Positions 17,430 through 26,329 of a stretch of 64,000 bases of DNA are shown here, piece after piece. The notes below the pieces were generated by a model. The model was not told the origin of the DNA and did no database searches. It saw only the letters and a list, made by a program, of their open reading frames with translations. Both the position numbers and the translations under genes were made by a program. This stretch comes from a bacterium (GTDB lineage Bacteria > Desulfobacterota > JAPLJL01), in NCBI GenBank assembly GCA_028713675.1, contig JAQTNV010000015.1, forward strand, positions 1 to 64,000. The letters are read 5' to 3'. Within the stretch, counting starts at the first letter, position 1; every line of letters begins with the position of its first letter.

Positions 17430-18395
17430 TTACCGGGCAACGGTCTGCGTGACCGGCGCGGGAGCAGGGACAACGGTCCCGGTAGCCGGGGCGGCATTGG
17501 GCGGGGGAGTGAGGAACCCGTTCAGGATGAGCAGGTTGGTGAAATCGGCGTAATCCGAGGCGGAGGTCGGGGCGAACCCGGAGATGCGCAGGCGCTGGAA
17601 GATGAAAGCCTGGTCCGGGTTTTGGGCATCGAGCTTCAGGAGGGCGTCCTTCACTTTCTGCACCAGTTCCGGATCGGTCCCGGGATAGGAAACGATGTTA
17701 TGATTGGGATAGTACGGGGTGGAGGCGATGATTTTCACCCGGGGCATCTGTCCCCGCGCGTTTTTCATCGCTTCCAGCACATCCTCGCGGACGAAGCCGA
17801 TCTCGGCCCGGCCGTCCGCCACCTTCTCCAGGATCTTTTCCTGGGGCTCCCCGAATTTGTAGCTCAGATCTTTCTCCGGATCCATTCCCGCTCCCTTGAG
17901 CATCATCCACTGGGCGAGGAATCCTCCGACGTTAAAACGCGAGGTGGCCAGAACGGTTTTACCCCGCAGGTCCGTCAACGCCTGGATCGGGCTTCCTTCC
18001 TTGGCCACCACCAGGCCGCGGAATTCGGTCCGCCCGTCAAGCGAAATCGTTTTTACCACCGGAACCGCCTGGTTTTTCTCGGCCAGGATGGCGTAAAGGT
18101 AGGGGTTTTGAAACGAGAAAGCCACATTTTCCCCCTTGATCATTTTCAGAAAGGCGTCCACCGAGGCCGGGCCGGTGAGCATCTCGAATTTGGTGCCGGT
18201 TTCCCTGCTCAGGTAATCCACCAGGAAGATAAAACGCGCCTCCATCATCGGCACGGTGAAAGGGACGGTCGAGACCAGGATTTTGGCCGTCTGTTTTTGG
18301 GATGGACAGGGCTGGCAGGCGGGAGCCAACAACACCGCGGCCCAAAGCAGACCAATGATCATCCGGAAAGAGATTCCTCCGTGAATTTTCGCCAT
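17430..18395 (-). CDS. PhnD-like periplasmic substrate-binding lipoprotein
   Basis: 321 aa with a lipoprotein signal (hydrophobic core, then L-L-A-P-A-C at about residue 27). The body matches the phosphate/phosphonate ABC binding-protein family (PhnD): V-S-T-V-P-F near the start, F-L-V-D-Y-L-S-R-E-T-G, an A-F-S-F-Q-N-P pocket strand and a later P-Y-Y-P-N-H-N. The C-terminus ends in a Pro/Ala/Thr-rich tail. No permease or ATPase gene is nearby, which is odd for a transporter component. It lies 16 nt after hyfI, inside the hydrogenase operon. It may serve as a sensor or an electron-linked binding protein, but that is a guess. Confidence 0.75.
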   Translation of the reverse strand: MAKIHGGISFRMIIGLLWAAVLLAPACQPCPSQKQTAKILVSTVPFTVPMMEARFIFLVDYLSRETGTKFEMLTGPASVDAFLKMIKGENVAFSFQNPYLYAILAEKNQAVPVVKTISLDGRTEFRGLVVAKEGSPIQALTDLRGKTVLATSRFNVGGFLAQWMMLKGAGMDPEKDLSYKFGEPQEKILEKVADGRAEIGFVREDVLEAMKNARGQMPRVKIIASTPYYPNHNIVSYPGTDPELVQKVKDALLKLDAQNPDQAFIFQRLRISGFAPTSASDYADFTNLLILNGFLTPPPNAAPATGTVVPAPAPVTQTVAR

Positions 18396-18411
18396 CGGCG
18401 TTTTTCCTTCC

Positions 18412-18903
18412 TTAGGATTTTTCGATATTTTGCAGGAGCTGTTCGGGGTGAACCTGGGCGAGAAGCTCCGGAGCGACTTTCTTGGGAGCCAAGCCCAGGG
18501 CCACTGCCACCCCGTAAAGGATGGCTTCCGGCCGGGCCGGACATCCCGGGACGAAAAAGTTTACCGGGAGGACCTTGTCCAGCCCGCCCAGGGTGGCGTA
18601 GGAATCGAACCAGATATTGCCTCCAGTGGGGCAGCTCCCGATCGCGATCACCAGCTTGGGGTTGGGAACCGCGTCATAGAGTTTTTTCAGAGCGGGAAGC
18701 ACCTGCCGGGTGACCGGCCCGGAAACCAAAAGGACATCCGCGTGCCGGGGCGAGCCCACCAGCTTGATCCCGAAGCGCTCGGCGTCGTAGTAGGGCGTGA
18801 GCACGTTGATCACCTCGATATCGCAGCCGTTGCAGGCCCCGGTATTGCAATGAAAAACCCACAGGGATTTGGGGAAAGCCTTGGCGCAAAGTTTCTTCAG
18901 CAT
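18412..18903 (-). CDS. hyfI: group 4 [NiFe]-hydrogenase small subunit (NuoB/HyfI type)
   Basis: 163 aa. Candidate ligands for the single proximal [4Fe-4S] cluster are Cys24 and Cys27 (A-C-N-G-C-D), Cys91 (G-S-C-P-T-G-G) and Cys121 (P-G-C-P-A-R-P). The protein is the short NuoB-like type without the long C-terminal part of E. coli HyfI. It passes electrons between the ferredoxin-like HyfH and the Ni-Fe site in HyfG. Confidence 0.92.
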   Translation of the reverse strand: MLKKLCAKAFPKSLWVFHCNTGACNGCDIEVINVLTPYYDAERFGIKLVGSPRHADVLLVSGPVTRQVLPALKKLYDAVPNPKLVIAIGSCPTGGNIWFDSYATLGGLDKVLPVNFFVPGCPARPEAILYGVAVALGLAPKKVAPELLAQVHPEQLLQNIEKS

Positions 18904-18964
18904 TTGATTTTCTCTCTATTATTAATTCTTTACCCTTTGCCCTACGCTCTATGCCCTATGCTTT

Positions 18965-20455
18965 TTAAGGCATCGCGATCGTGGCGAAGACCGCTTTGGT
19001 CGCTTCATTCAGGATGGGGGAAACGATCTGGGGATACACCCCGATCAGGAGACAGAGGAAAGCCAGGATCAGCATCCCGCCCCACATCATCACCGGAACT
19101 TCTTTAATCCCGGCCGCTTTCAGATTCTCCGGCGCCTCTCCCATGAAGACCTGGTAGGTCAGGTGGATGAAAATGGCTACGTTGAGAATCGCCACCGCCA
19201 CCGCGACCACGGTGGCCCAGGGGAAGCCGGCCTTCACGCCCGCGATGAACAAGGTGAATTCGCTGATGAAGCCGTTGAAAAACGGCAACCCGCCCAGGGC
19301 CAGGGTGGCAACATAAAAGGCCACCGCGGAAATGGGCATATATTTGCCCAGGCCCCCGAGCTCGGAAACCCGGCGGTGATGGGTGGAGTAAATGACCGCG
19401 CCGACGCTGAAAAAGGCCAGGGACTTCATCAGGGAATGGTTGAGGAGGTGGAAGATTCCGCCGTAGATGCCCAGGTAGTTGGCCAGCCCCAGTCCCATCA
19501 GGATGTAACCCATGCTGGTAACCGAGCAGAAGGCCAGGAAGCGCTTCAGGTCATCCTGCATCATCATCATGATCACCCCTACCACCATCGTGAGCATTCC
19601 GAAAACCAGAACCAGGGTGCTGACAATGGGATAGAAGGGGTAGAAAATCAGAACGGTGCGGATCAGGGCGTAAACCCCGACCTTGATCATCACGCCGGAA
19701 AGCATCGCACTGATCGGCGTGGGGGCCTCGGCGTGGGCGTCCGGGAGCCAGGTGTGGAAGGGCACCATGCCCGCCTTGGTCCCGAAACCGACCAGGAGCA
19801 TGACCACCGAGAGAAGAACGATGCTCTTCGGCATCTTACCCGCCACCTTGGCGATCTCGGTCAGCTTCAGGGGATCGACCCCTCCGGTGACCTGCGCTGA
19901 GGCCCCGGAATAAAGCAGGACACATCCGAAGAGGGCGAAGGTGATCCCGACGGTCAGGAGAATGGCGTATTTATAAGCGGCTTCGATCGCGTCCTTGTTC
20001 CAGTAGAAACCCACCAGGATGATCGAAGCCAGCGTGGTTCCCTCGATAATGACCCAGAGAAGAATAATGTTGTTGACGGTGGTGGCGCAGAGCATAGTGG
20101 CGAGGAAAACCATGAACCAGCCGTAGTAGGTTCCCATCCGCTCCGCCTGGATGGCCCCCACCTCCACCTCCCGCCGCATATATGGAATGGAATAGCAGGA
20201 GGCAATCAGGCCGAGCAGGGCGACCAGCCCGGCGATCAGGCCGGAGAGGGCGTCCATCCGGAGCTGACTTGAGTAAAGCGTAAGCACCTCGCCGTGGGTG
20301 GTGGCGATGAAAATCTTGAGCGCGATCACGAAGGTGACGATCGTGCCGAGCAGGGCCAGGGTTTCAGCCACGACCCGGGATTTCCGGCCTACGAGGAAAA
20401 TCAGAATCCCCGCGATCGCCGGAGTCAGGAAAAGATATAGGATTTCGGTATTCAT
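18965..20455 (-). CDS. hyfF: hydrogenase proton-pumping subunit HyfF (NuoN/M/L family)
   Basis: 496 aa, about 14 membrane segments. The conserved antiporter core is seen: a Glu in segment 5 (L-W-V-I-I-E-G-T-T) and G-F-G-T-K-A-G-M-V-P-F-H-T-W-L-P-D-A-H-A-E-A-P, with the key Lys and His. A later L-L-N-H-S-L-M-K-S helix supplies another Lys. Family members couple hydrogenase electron flow to proton or sodium transport. It lies 14 nt after hyfE in the operon. Confidence 0.9.
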   Translation of the reverse strand: MNTEILYLFLTPAIAGILIFLVGRKSRVVAETLALLGTIVTFVIALKIFIATTHGEVLTLYSSQLRMDALSGLIAGLVALLGLIASCYSIPYMRREVEVGAIQAERMGTYYGWFMVFLATMLCATTVNNIILLWVIIEGTTLASIILVGFYWNKDAIEAAYKYAILLTVGITFALFGCVLLYSGASAQVTGGVDPLKLTEIAKVAGKMPKSIVLLSVVMLLVGFGTKAGMVPFHTWLPDAHAEAPTPISAMLSGVMIKVGVYALIRTVLIFYPFYPIVSTLVLVFGMLTMVVGVIMMMMQDDLKRFLAFCSVTSMGYILMGLGLANYLGIYGGIFHLLNHSLMKSLAFFSVGAVIYSTHHRRVSELGGLGKYMPISAVAFYVATLALGGLPFFNGFISEFTLFIAGVKAGFPWATVVAVAVAILNVAIFIHLTYQVFMGEAPENLKAAGIKEVPVMMWGGMLILAFLCLLIGVYPQIVSPILNEATKAVFATIAMP

Positions 20456-20468
20456 TGTTTCCTGTTCC

Positions 20469-21134
20469 TTACCACCTTAAGCCCCGGAGCTGGAGGGTGT
20501 CGGTGGAGCCGAATTTCTGATAAATCCCGTAAATCACGTAGAGCAGGATCCAGACCGCGATCACCACGTCGGTCACAATCCCGATCAGCGCGGTTTCGCG
20601 AAGCGCCGGGGCCAGGGTGACCAGGGAGAGATGCACCCCGTTTTCGAGGATCAGAAGGCCGTGCACGGTCTTGATCGCGTCGCGGCGGACCAGGATGCAG
20701 TAAAGGCCCATGATGAAAATCGAGAGGCTGACCGCCAGATTGGTCCGGAAGGGTTCGGCGGTGGCGAACTGGCTGGGGGCCACAAACCCGATGTACGAAT
20801 GAGTGACCCGGTAGAGCAGGATCACCACCGCGCTGATCAGGAAGATGGATCCCAAGTACCCGATCAGGGGCTGGAACTCCCGGTCCGTGGTCTTTTTGAT
20901 ATAACGGAGCAGGAGCCAGGGAATGATCACCACCTTGGTGACGAACGCGGTCGCGGCCCAGTAATAAAGCCCGGGATTGTCGATCGCGAAGATGGCGAAA
21001 AGGGTGCACATCAGGAAGGCCTGGATCATGTACACGTAGGCGGCATATTTCAGATTCCGGAGCTCGATGATCAGGTACGAAGTGATGATCATCGAAAGAC
21101 TGATGGTCGATATGATTTTGGCGAATTCCTGCAT
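20469..21134 (-). CDS. hyfE: hydrogenase membrane subunit HyfE
   Basis: 221 aa, close to E. coli HyfE (216). About six membrane segments; the C-terminal part resembles NuoK, with a Glu in G-L-L-I-L-E-N-G-V-H. It belongs to the membrane arm of group 4 hydrogenases. Overlap-like spacing of 13 nt on both sides supports co-transcription. Confidence 0.88.
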   Translation of the reverse strand: MQEFAKIISTISLSMIITSYLIIELRNLKYAAYVYMIQAFLMCTLFAIFAIDNPGLYYWAATAFVTKVVIIPWLLLRYIKKTTDREFQPLIGYLGSIFLISAVVILLYRVTHSYIGFVAPSQFATAEPFRTNLAVSLSIFIMGLYCILVRRDAIKTVHGLLILENGVHLSLVTLAPALRETALIGIVTDVVIAVWILLYVIYGIYQKFGSTDTLQLRGLRW

Positions 21135-21147
21135 AGTTATTCCCGAA

Positions 21148-21609
21148 TTACTTTCCCGCCGGTCCGGCTGCTTCCTTGGACCGGAACCCGGTTACCATCA
21201 TTTTATCCAGGGCGCTCTTGGGTTTGAAACAGCGCCCGCAGCGCCCGCAGGTGCCCATGTAAAGTTCGGTGCGGATGTAAAGGTCATTGTTGTCGTTGGT
21301 GGCGGTCTGGTACTCGGTGGACATCGTAATCGCGTTTTCCGGGCAGACTTCGGCGCAGCGCCCGCAGTAGGTGCAGCGCCGGAGGAAATACTCCAGCGTC
21401 CGGGTGGTCTCCGTGTCGTTGATCTCGATCAGCCGGGCCGGGCAGACATTGGCGCAGCCCCCGCAGCCGATGCATTTTTCCACTTCAATCTTGATCTTGC
21501 CCCGGAACCAGTCCCCGGGGGGATTGAACTCCGGGCCCAGGGGGAAGGGCATCGTGACCCGTCCCGCCTTGAAACAGATTGCCGCTTCTTTCAGCTTGCT
21601 TTTCAGCAT
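21148..21609 (-). CDS. hyfH: hydrogenase polyferredoxin HyfH/NuoI-like
   Basis: 153 aa with two [4Fe-4S] motifs: C-I-G-C-G-G-C-A-N-V-C-P (about 46-57) and C-T-Y-C-G-R-C-A-E-V-C-P (about 79-90). A third cysteine group, C-G-R-C-G-R-C, occurs at about 121-127; this is not part of the usual NuoI/HyfH fold and might bind another cluster or metal. The protein wires the soluble module to HyfI. Confidence 0.9.
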   Translation of the reverse strand: MLKSKLKEAAICFKAGRVTMPFPLGPEFNPPGDWFRGKIKIEVEKCIGCGGCANVCPARLIEINDTETTRTLEYFLRRCTYCGRCAEVCPENAITMSTEYQTATNDNNDLYIRTELYMGTCGRCGRCFKPKSALDKMMVTGFRSKEAAGPAGK

Positions 21610-21622
21610 TGGTTCAACCTCA

Positions 21623-22528
21623 TTACACCCCGATCAGGGCGAAGCTCACGGCAAAGAGCAGGATCGCCCAGAGGATGATGAAATACCTGACGGCCTGATC
21701 CACCCGGATCCGGGGGTTGACCGCATCGATCACCCCAACTATCACGATCACCACCATTACCTTGGCGAAGTTGATCAGGATATCCACGGGAATGATCCCG
21801 GTTTTCGGCCAAGGGAGAAAGACCTCCAGGAACAGGGAGGCCAGAATAATCTGCTTGGCGTAGAAGCCCCATTTGTAAAGGGCCAGCTTGGGACCGGAGG
21901 CTTCCAGGAAGGGACCGCCCATGAGTTCCTGGTCGGCTTCGGGGATATCGAAGGGCAGCTTGCCGAGCTGGATCTGGAGGATCAGGAAGAACGGGACGGC
22001 GGCGATGATCATGGAGAGACTGGGCCCGGTGGCATGGTACCATTCGGAAATCTGGGAGAGATTGAAGGACTTGGTCGGGATCACCGCCACGATCAGGCAG
22101 GTCAGGACGATGATTTCCACCACGATCCCGAGCATCATCTCGCGGGCGGATCCGATCGTGCCGTAGGGGCTCCCGGTCGCGGTTCCCCCCAGCATGATCC
22201 CGAGGGAGGCCAGCACCAGGAAATAAACCAGGACGATGACGTCGCCGGCGAATCCCAGAGGGGCGCCCGCCCCCATGGGGGTGAAGAGCGCCGCAGCCAG
22301 GATGCTGCCGAAGGTGAGGACCGGCCCGAGGGAGAAGGTGGGGTTGCCCGCCACGTTCAGGTTTTCCTTGCCCAGGAGTTTCAGGAGATCGAGATAGGGC
22401 TGGATCAACGGGGGCCCCTTCCGGGAATGGACGACCGCTTTGAGTTTGCGGATCACCCCTTCCATGAAGGGAGCGACCAGGATCACCAGGGCCAGATTAG
22501 TCAGAGCAATTAATATCGTTTTGGCCAT
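21623..22528 (-). CDS. hyfC: hydrogenase membrane subunit HyfC (NuoH family)
   Basis: 301 aa, about eight membrane segments. NuoH-type signatures are present: V-H-S-R-K-G-P-P-L-I-Q-P-Y near residue 33 and the cytoplasmic loop L-P-F-D-I-P-E-A-D-Q-E-L (about 178-190). NuoH/HyfC connects the Ni-Fe or quinone chamber to the ion channel and is the hallmark membrane subunit of energy-converting hydrogenases. Confidence 0.93.
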   Translation of the reverse strand: MAKTILIALTNLALVILVAPFMEGVIRKLKAVVHSRKGPPLIQPYLDLLKLLGKENLNVAGNPTFSLGPVLTFGSILAAALFTPMGAGAPLGFAGDVIVLVYFLVLASLGIMLGGTATGSPYGTIGSAREMMLGIVVEIIVLTCLIVAVIPTKSFNLSQISEWYHATGPSLSMIIAAVPFFLILQIQLGKLPFDIPEADQELMGGPFLEASGPKLALYKWGFYAKQIILASLFLEVFLPWPKTGIIPVDILINFAKVMVVIVIVGVIDAVNPRIRVDQAVRYFIILWAILLFAVSFALIGV

Positions 22529-22544
22529 GCCTTGTTCCTAATTC

Positions 22545-24227
22545 TTAACGCCGTTTACTGCGGCTTAATTTAACCAGTTCCTCGTTGGTGTAAATCCGGG
22601 CCTTCCCGCTCTTCCGGTCTACCACCTCGACCCGTTCGGTGCAGGAGAAGCAGGGATCGTAAGTCGCGATCGCGATCGGCACATCGGCCAGCTCCATCCC
22701 CTTCAGCATCGCCGGAGAAGAAGCCAGGTTCATGTAGCTCGGGGCCCGCACCTTCCAGCGGTAGGGCCGGTTATCCTCGCCGGTCAGGACGTAATGCATG
22801 GACTCGCCCCGCGGCGCTTCCACCACTCGGATCCCTTCCTTCCCGGCCGGTATCTCGTTCGGGATATCGGCCATGATCGGTCCGTCGGGCAATTCCCGGA
22901 GGCCCTGGCGGATCAGGCGGATGGAATCCAGGGTTTCGGTCAGGCGCACCAGCGTCCGGGCCAGGTTGTCGCAGCCGGTCTGGACCTTCTTTTCCGGAAC
23001 CAGGTGGTCATAAGCGGAATACGGGTGGTCGACCCGGGCGTCAATTGCCACTCCGGACCCCCGGGCGGTCGGGCCGGTAACAGCATAAGCCAGGGCATCC
23101 TCGTGTTTGAGTACGCCCACGTTTTTCAAACGCATCATCAGGGGAGTATCACCGCCGATCGCATCGATGACCTGGAGCCATTCCCGCTCCACTTCGGCGA
23201 CCACCTCGAGAATCTTGGGTTTCTGCTCGGCGGTGATGTCCCGGCGAACCCCGCCGACCAGGTTCATTCCGTAGGTCTTCCGGTTCCCGGTGATCTGCTC
23301 GGCCAGCCACATGACCGGCTCGCGCATCCGCCAGGTCTGCATCAGGACGGTATCGAACCCGAGGACGTGACCCCCGATCCCCAGCCAGAGGAGGTGCGAA
23401 TGGACCCGCTCAATTTCCAGCAGGATACTGCGGATGTAGCGGGCCCGGAGGGGGACCTGGATTTCGGCGGCTTCTTCTACGGCTTCACAGTAACACGTAC
23501 TGTGTATGTATCCTCATATCCCTCATATGCGTTCGGCCATAAAGACCGTTTGGTTGTAGGTCAGGGCCGAATCCGCGATCTTCTCGATCCCGCGGTGATT
23601 GTAGAATCCCCGGTAATCGCAGCCGACCACCGTCTCGCCTTCGACAAACACCCGGAAGAGGACCGGTTCCTCGAGCACCGGGAAAAACGGCCCGATCGGG
23701 ACCACGGTGGCGTTCTCGGGGGGCTCCACCGGGACGGGGGCCATTCCCTCGGCCGCCGGGGGCCGGAAGCGGTAGTCGAAATCCCTTCTTAAAGGATGTA
23801 GATTGGCGGGCCAGTCATCCGGGAGGGCGATCCGCCGGGGATCCGACGTCCCCCGGGCCTTGATCCCGAGGAGATCCTGGAATTCCCGCTCCGCCCAGCT
23901 GGCTCCGGGAATCAGCGAAGTGACGGAATCAATTTCGGGCTGATTCTGATCCAGGGAGGACTGCAGGAGGATAAACATCTTGTCCTCATCCAGGGAGAAG
24001 ATGTGGGTGGTCTGGAAATCCTTATTGGTCGGGCGTCGGTCCACCCCCACGATGGTGTTAAAACGGGCTTTCAGTTCCCGGACCAGGTACTCGGTCAGGG
24101 GGCGAAGCGCCGACGGCCGGATCGAGAAGTAAACCTTTTTCTTCACCGGTTCCCGGACGGAGAGGATCTCGTTGGGGAACTTGGCTTTGAGATTCTCGAT
24201 TAATTTGCTGCCGGTTTCAAAAACCAC
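22545..24227 (-). CDS. hyfG: group 4 [NiFe]-hydrogenase large subunit, probable double-selenocysteine protein
   Basis: 560 residues if UGA codons 235 (23523-23525) and 238 (23514-23516) are read through. Start GTG 24227, with AGGAGG upstream. Residues 1-140 form a NuoC-like domain and the rest is NuoD/HycE-like. Around the UGAs the single frame reads A-E-R-I-U-G-I-U-G-Y-I-H-S-T, matching E. coli HycE E-R-x-C-G-I-C-G-F-A-H-S-T; both UGAs replace L1 nickel-ligand cysteines. L2 is intact (Asp524-Pro-Cys526-x2-Cys529) and about 31 residues follow it. Downstream of the UGAs all family landmarks continue in frame (V-H-S-H-L-L-W-L-G; R-K-T-Y-G-M-N; G-G-V-R-R-D). Alternatives are a pseudogene or sequencing error, but two independent hits on exactly these codons would be needed. 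Automatic annotation would split it into two genes. Confidence 0.85.
23486..23504 (-). promoter_or_regulatory. SECIS-like hairpin after the two hyfG UGA codons
   Basis: On the mRNA, CACAGTA and TACTGTG form a perfect 7-bp stem around a CGTGT loop. Sixteen nucleotides separate the second UGA from the loop and 25 separate the first. From memory, bacterial SECIS elements have an apical loop with G in one of its first two positions, roughly 16-37 nt after the UGA; both UGAs would fit. The segment uses the otherwise rare ATA codon three times, which suggests selection on the RNA. Confidence 0.6.
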
Positions 24228-24247
24228 TCTCTATATCCTCCTTACTC

Positions 24248-26269
24248 CTAACTCAGCCAGACCATGATAATCACCAGCGCCACGATTCCCAGCACCTGGT
24301 AAAGCAGGTAGGCTTGGGGGATACCCACGTGGGTAAGCCGGAATTTCTTGGAAAAGTAGAACAGGAAATCCACAAAGGGATAGTAAAAGACCTTGTCGAA
24401 ATCCAGGCCCCGGTAAACCCGGTCGGGGCGCTGGAGCTTGTGGGTCGGCATTTCGGGATACACCAGGCGCTCGAAATAGGAAGCCAGGGGAATGTAGAAG
24501 CTTCCGGCCCGGTAGCGGGTTTCGTCGGCTTCGTAAACCTCGCCGCCTCCCCAGACCGGAACCGTCCGGGTTTCGGCCTGGCCCAGACGGGAAATAATCA
24601 GGGCCGCCAGCAGGCATCCGCCGACAACCAGGAGGCCGGTGAGCGGGAACCAGACCCCGCTCTGGACTCCGTTCAGGACCGGGGCCAGACCGTAATGGGA
24701 GTTGCCGAAAAGCGTCGCCAATGACGGTAGGGAGGTTCCCAATTCCGAACCGGCCAGGGCCGGGGCGATCACCGAGAGAGGAACCCAGGGGAAGAGCCCG
24801 AGCAGCACGCAGGCGATGGCGGGCAGGTACTGGGCCACCCGCATCGAAAGGGGCACATCGTAGCCGCCCCGGATCCGGGCCTGCATCTTCTTGCTCATCG
24901 TCCCGCCGAAAGCGGTGCTGAAATACTTTAAGAGTGTGGCCAGGGTGACCGAACTGATGAAGATCGCTACCAGGCCGAAGAACAGGAAGACCGGGAGCTG
25001 GATCCCGCCCAGGATGGTGACCTGGTAGATCAGCCACTTGCTCACGAACCCGTTCAGGGGCGGCATCCCGGCGATGGCAAAGACCGCGATCAGGGTGACC
25101 CAGGCTGTGCTCGGGAGGGCCGCGTAAAGCCCGCCGACTTTATTGAGGTCCCGGTCGCCGGTTTTATAAAGGATGGAACCCGCGGTCAAGAAGAGCAGGC
25201 TCTTGAACATGGAATGATTGATCATATGATAAATGCCCGCCATGGTGGCGATGGCCGAGATCATCGGGTTGATTTTCATGAAGGCCAGGCCGGTGCCCAG
25301 GGCCAGGAGAATGTAGCCGATCTGGCCGATGGAGGAAAAGGCCAGGAGCCGCTTGGAATCATGCTGGACCACCGCCGAGATGGTGCCCATGAAGAGCGAG
25401 ATCACCCCGAAGGCGGCGATCACGATTCCGAAACCGAAGGTCTGGCTGGAAACCGGCAGGAGGAAGAAAAAGAGCCGGAGGAAGCCGTAAATCCCCATTT
25501 TGATCATGACCCCGGAAAGCATGGCCGAGACCCCGGAAGGCGCGGCGGGGTGGGCATCCGGAAGCCAGGTTCCCACCGGGAACATACCGGCCTTGGTGCC
25601 GAAGCCCAGGAGGAAGAGGGCGAGAATGATCGAGAGCTTGATCGGGCTCCCCACCATCATGATCGCCATCGCGTCGCGCAGACGGAGGAAGGCGAAGGAA
25701 CCCACTTCGGTCTGGAGCAGGATGGTGCCGACAAACATGGCCGCGGTCCCGACATGGGTCATGACGAAATACTTGAGGCCAGCCTGCAGGATATCGTGGT
25801 CTTCCTTTTCGTAAACCACCAGGAAATACGAAGTCAGGGTCATGAACTCCCAGAAAACATAGAAGAAGAACATGTCGGTCACCGTCACCACCCCGATCAT
25901 CCCGCCGATGAAAAGAATCAGGAAGGGATAGAACCGCACCAGGCTCTGGTGGGGGTAAATATCCATGTAACGGTAGGAATAAAGCGTGCCGAAGAAGGAA
26001 ACCAGCGCGATCAGGACCAGGAAAATGGCGGAGAGATGATCCACGCTGACCGAAAGCTGGGCCCCGATCGTGGGCAGGGACATCAGCGGTTCGGCCAGGG
26101 TCCGGGTGCCGAGGGTGAAAACCCGGTAAGCCGTGTAAAGCAGGGTGGACGAGATCACGCCCACGGAGAGGACTCCGATCGCCCCGCAAAGCTTGCGCGA
26201 GCGGGCCGTGACCGCCGTCAAAAGCGTTCCCAGGATCACGGTCGCGATAATTATGTTGATCGCCTGCAC
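24248..26269 (-). CDS. hyfB: hydrogenase proton-pumping subunit HyfB (NuoL/M family)
   Basis: 673 aa, essentially the length of E. coli HyfB. Start GTG at 26269 with GGAGG upstream. About 16 membrane segments; core motifs include F-W-E-F-M-T-L-T-S-Y-F and G-F-G-T-K-A-G-M-F-P with W-L-P-D-A-H-P-A-A-P, giving the conserved Glu, Lys and His of antiporter-like subunits. An amphipathic C-terminal region (about 590-640) is followed by a final membrane helix. With HyfF it gives two ion-translocating subunits; no HyfD is present. Confidence 0.92.
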   Translation of the reverse strand: MQAINIIIATVILGTLLTAVTARSRKLCGAIGVLSVGVISSTLLYTAYRVFTLGTRTLAEPLMSLPTIGAQLSVSVDHLSAIFLVLIALVSFFGTLYSYRYMDIYPHQSLVRFYPFLILFIGGMIGVVTVTDMFFFYVFWEFMTLTSYFLVVYEKEDHDILQAGLKYFVMTHVGTAAMFVGTILLQTEVGSFAFLRLRDAMAIMMVGSPIKLSIILALFLLGFGTKAGMFPVGTWLPDAHPAAPSGVSAMLSGVMIKMGIYGFLRLFFFLLPVSSQTFGFGIVIAAFGVISLFMGTISAVVQHDSKRLLAFSSIGQIGYILLALGTGLAFMKINPMISAIATMAGIYHMINHSMFKSLLFLTAGSILYKTGDRDLNKVGGLYAALPSTAWVTLIAVFAIAGMPPLNGFVSKWLIYQVTILGGIQLPVFLFFGLVAIFISSVTLATLLKYFSTAFGGTMSKKMQARIRGGYDVPLSMRVAQYLPAIACVLLGLFPWVPLSVIAPALAGSELGTSLPSLATLFGNSHYGLAPVLNGVQSGVWFPLTGLLVVGGCLLAALIISRLGQAETRTVPVWGGGEVYEADETRYRAGSFYIPLASYFERLVYPEMPTHKLQRPDRVYRGLDFDKVFYYPFVDFLFYFSKKFRLTHVGIPQAYLLYQVLGIVALVIIMVWLS

Positions 26270-26329
26270 TTAATATCCTCCGCCAGCCTGAAACAATATG
26301 GGAAAACCCCCGGAAGTCAATGGCGTCCG

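Noticed and set aside
23343-23525. hyfG split by a frameshift into two genes or a pseudogene
   Set aside because: The reading frame is the same before, between and after the UGAs, and every family landmark continues in frame; only the two cysteine codons are changed.
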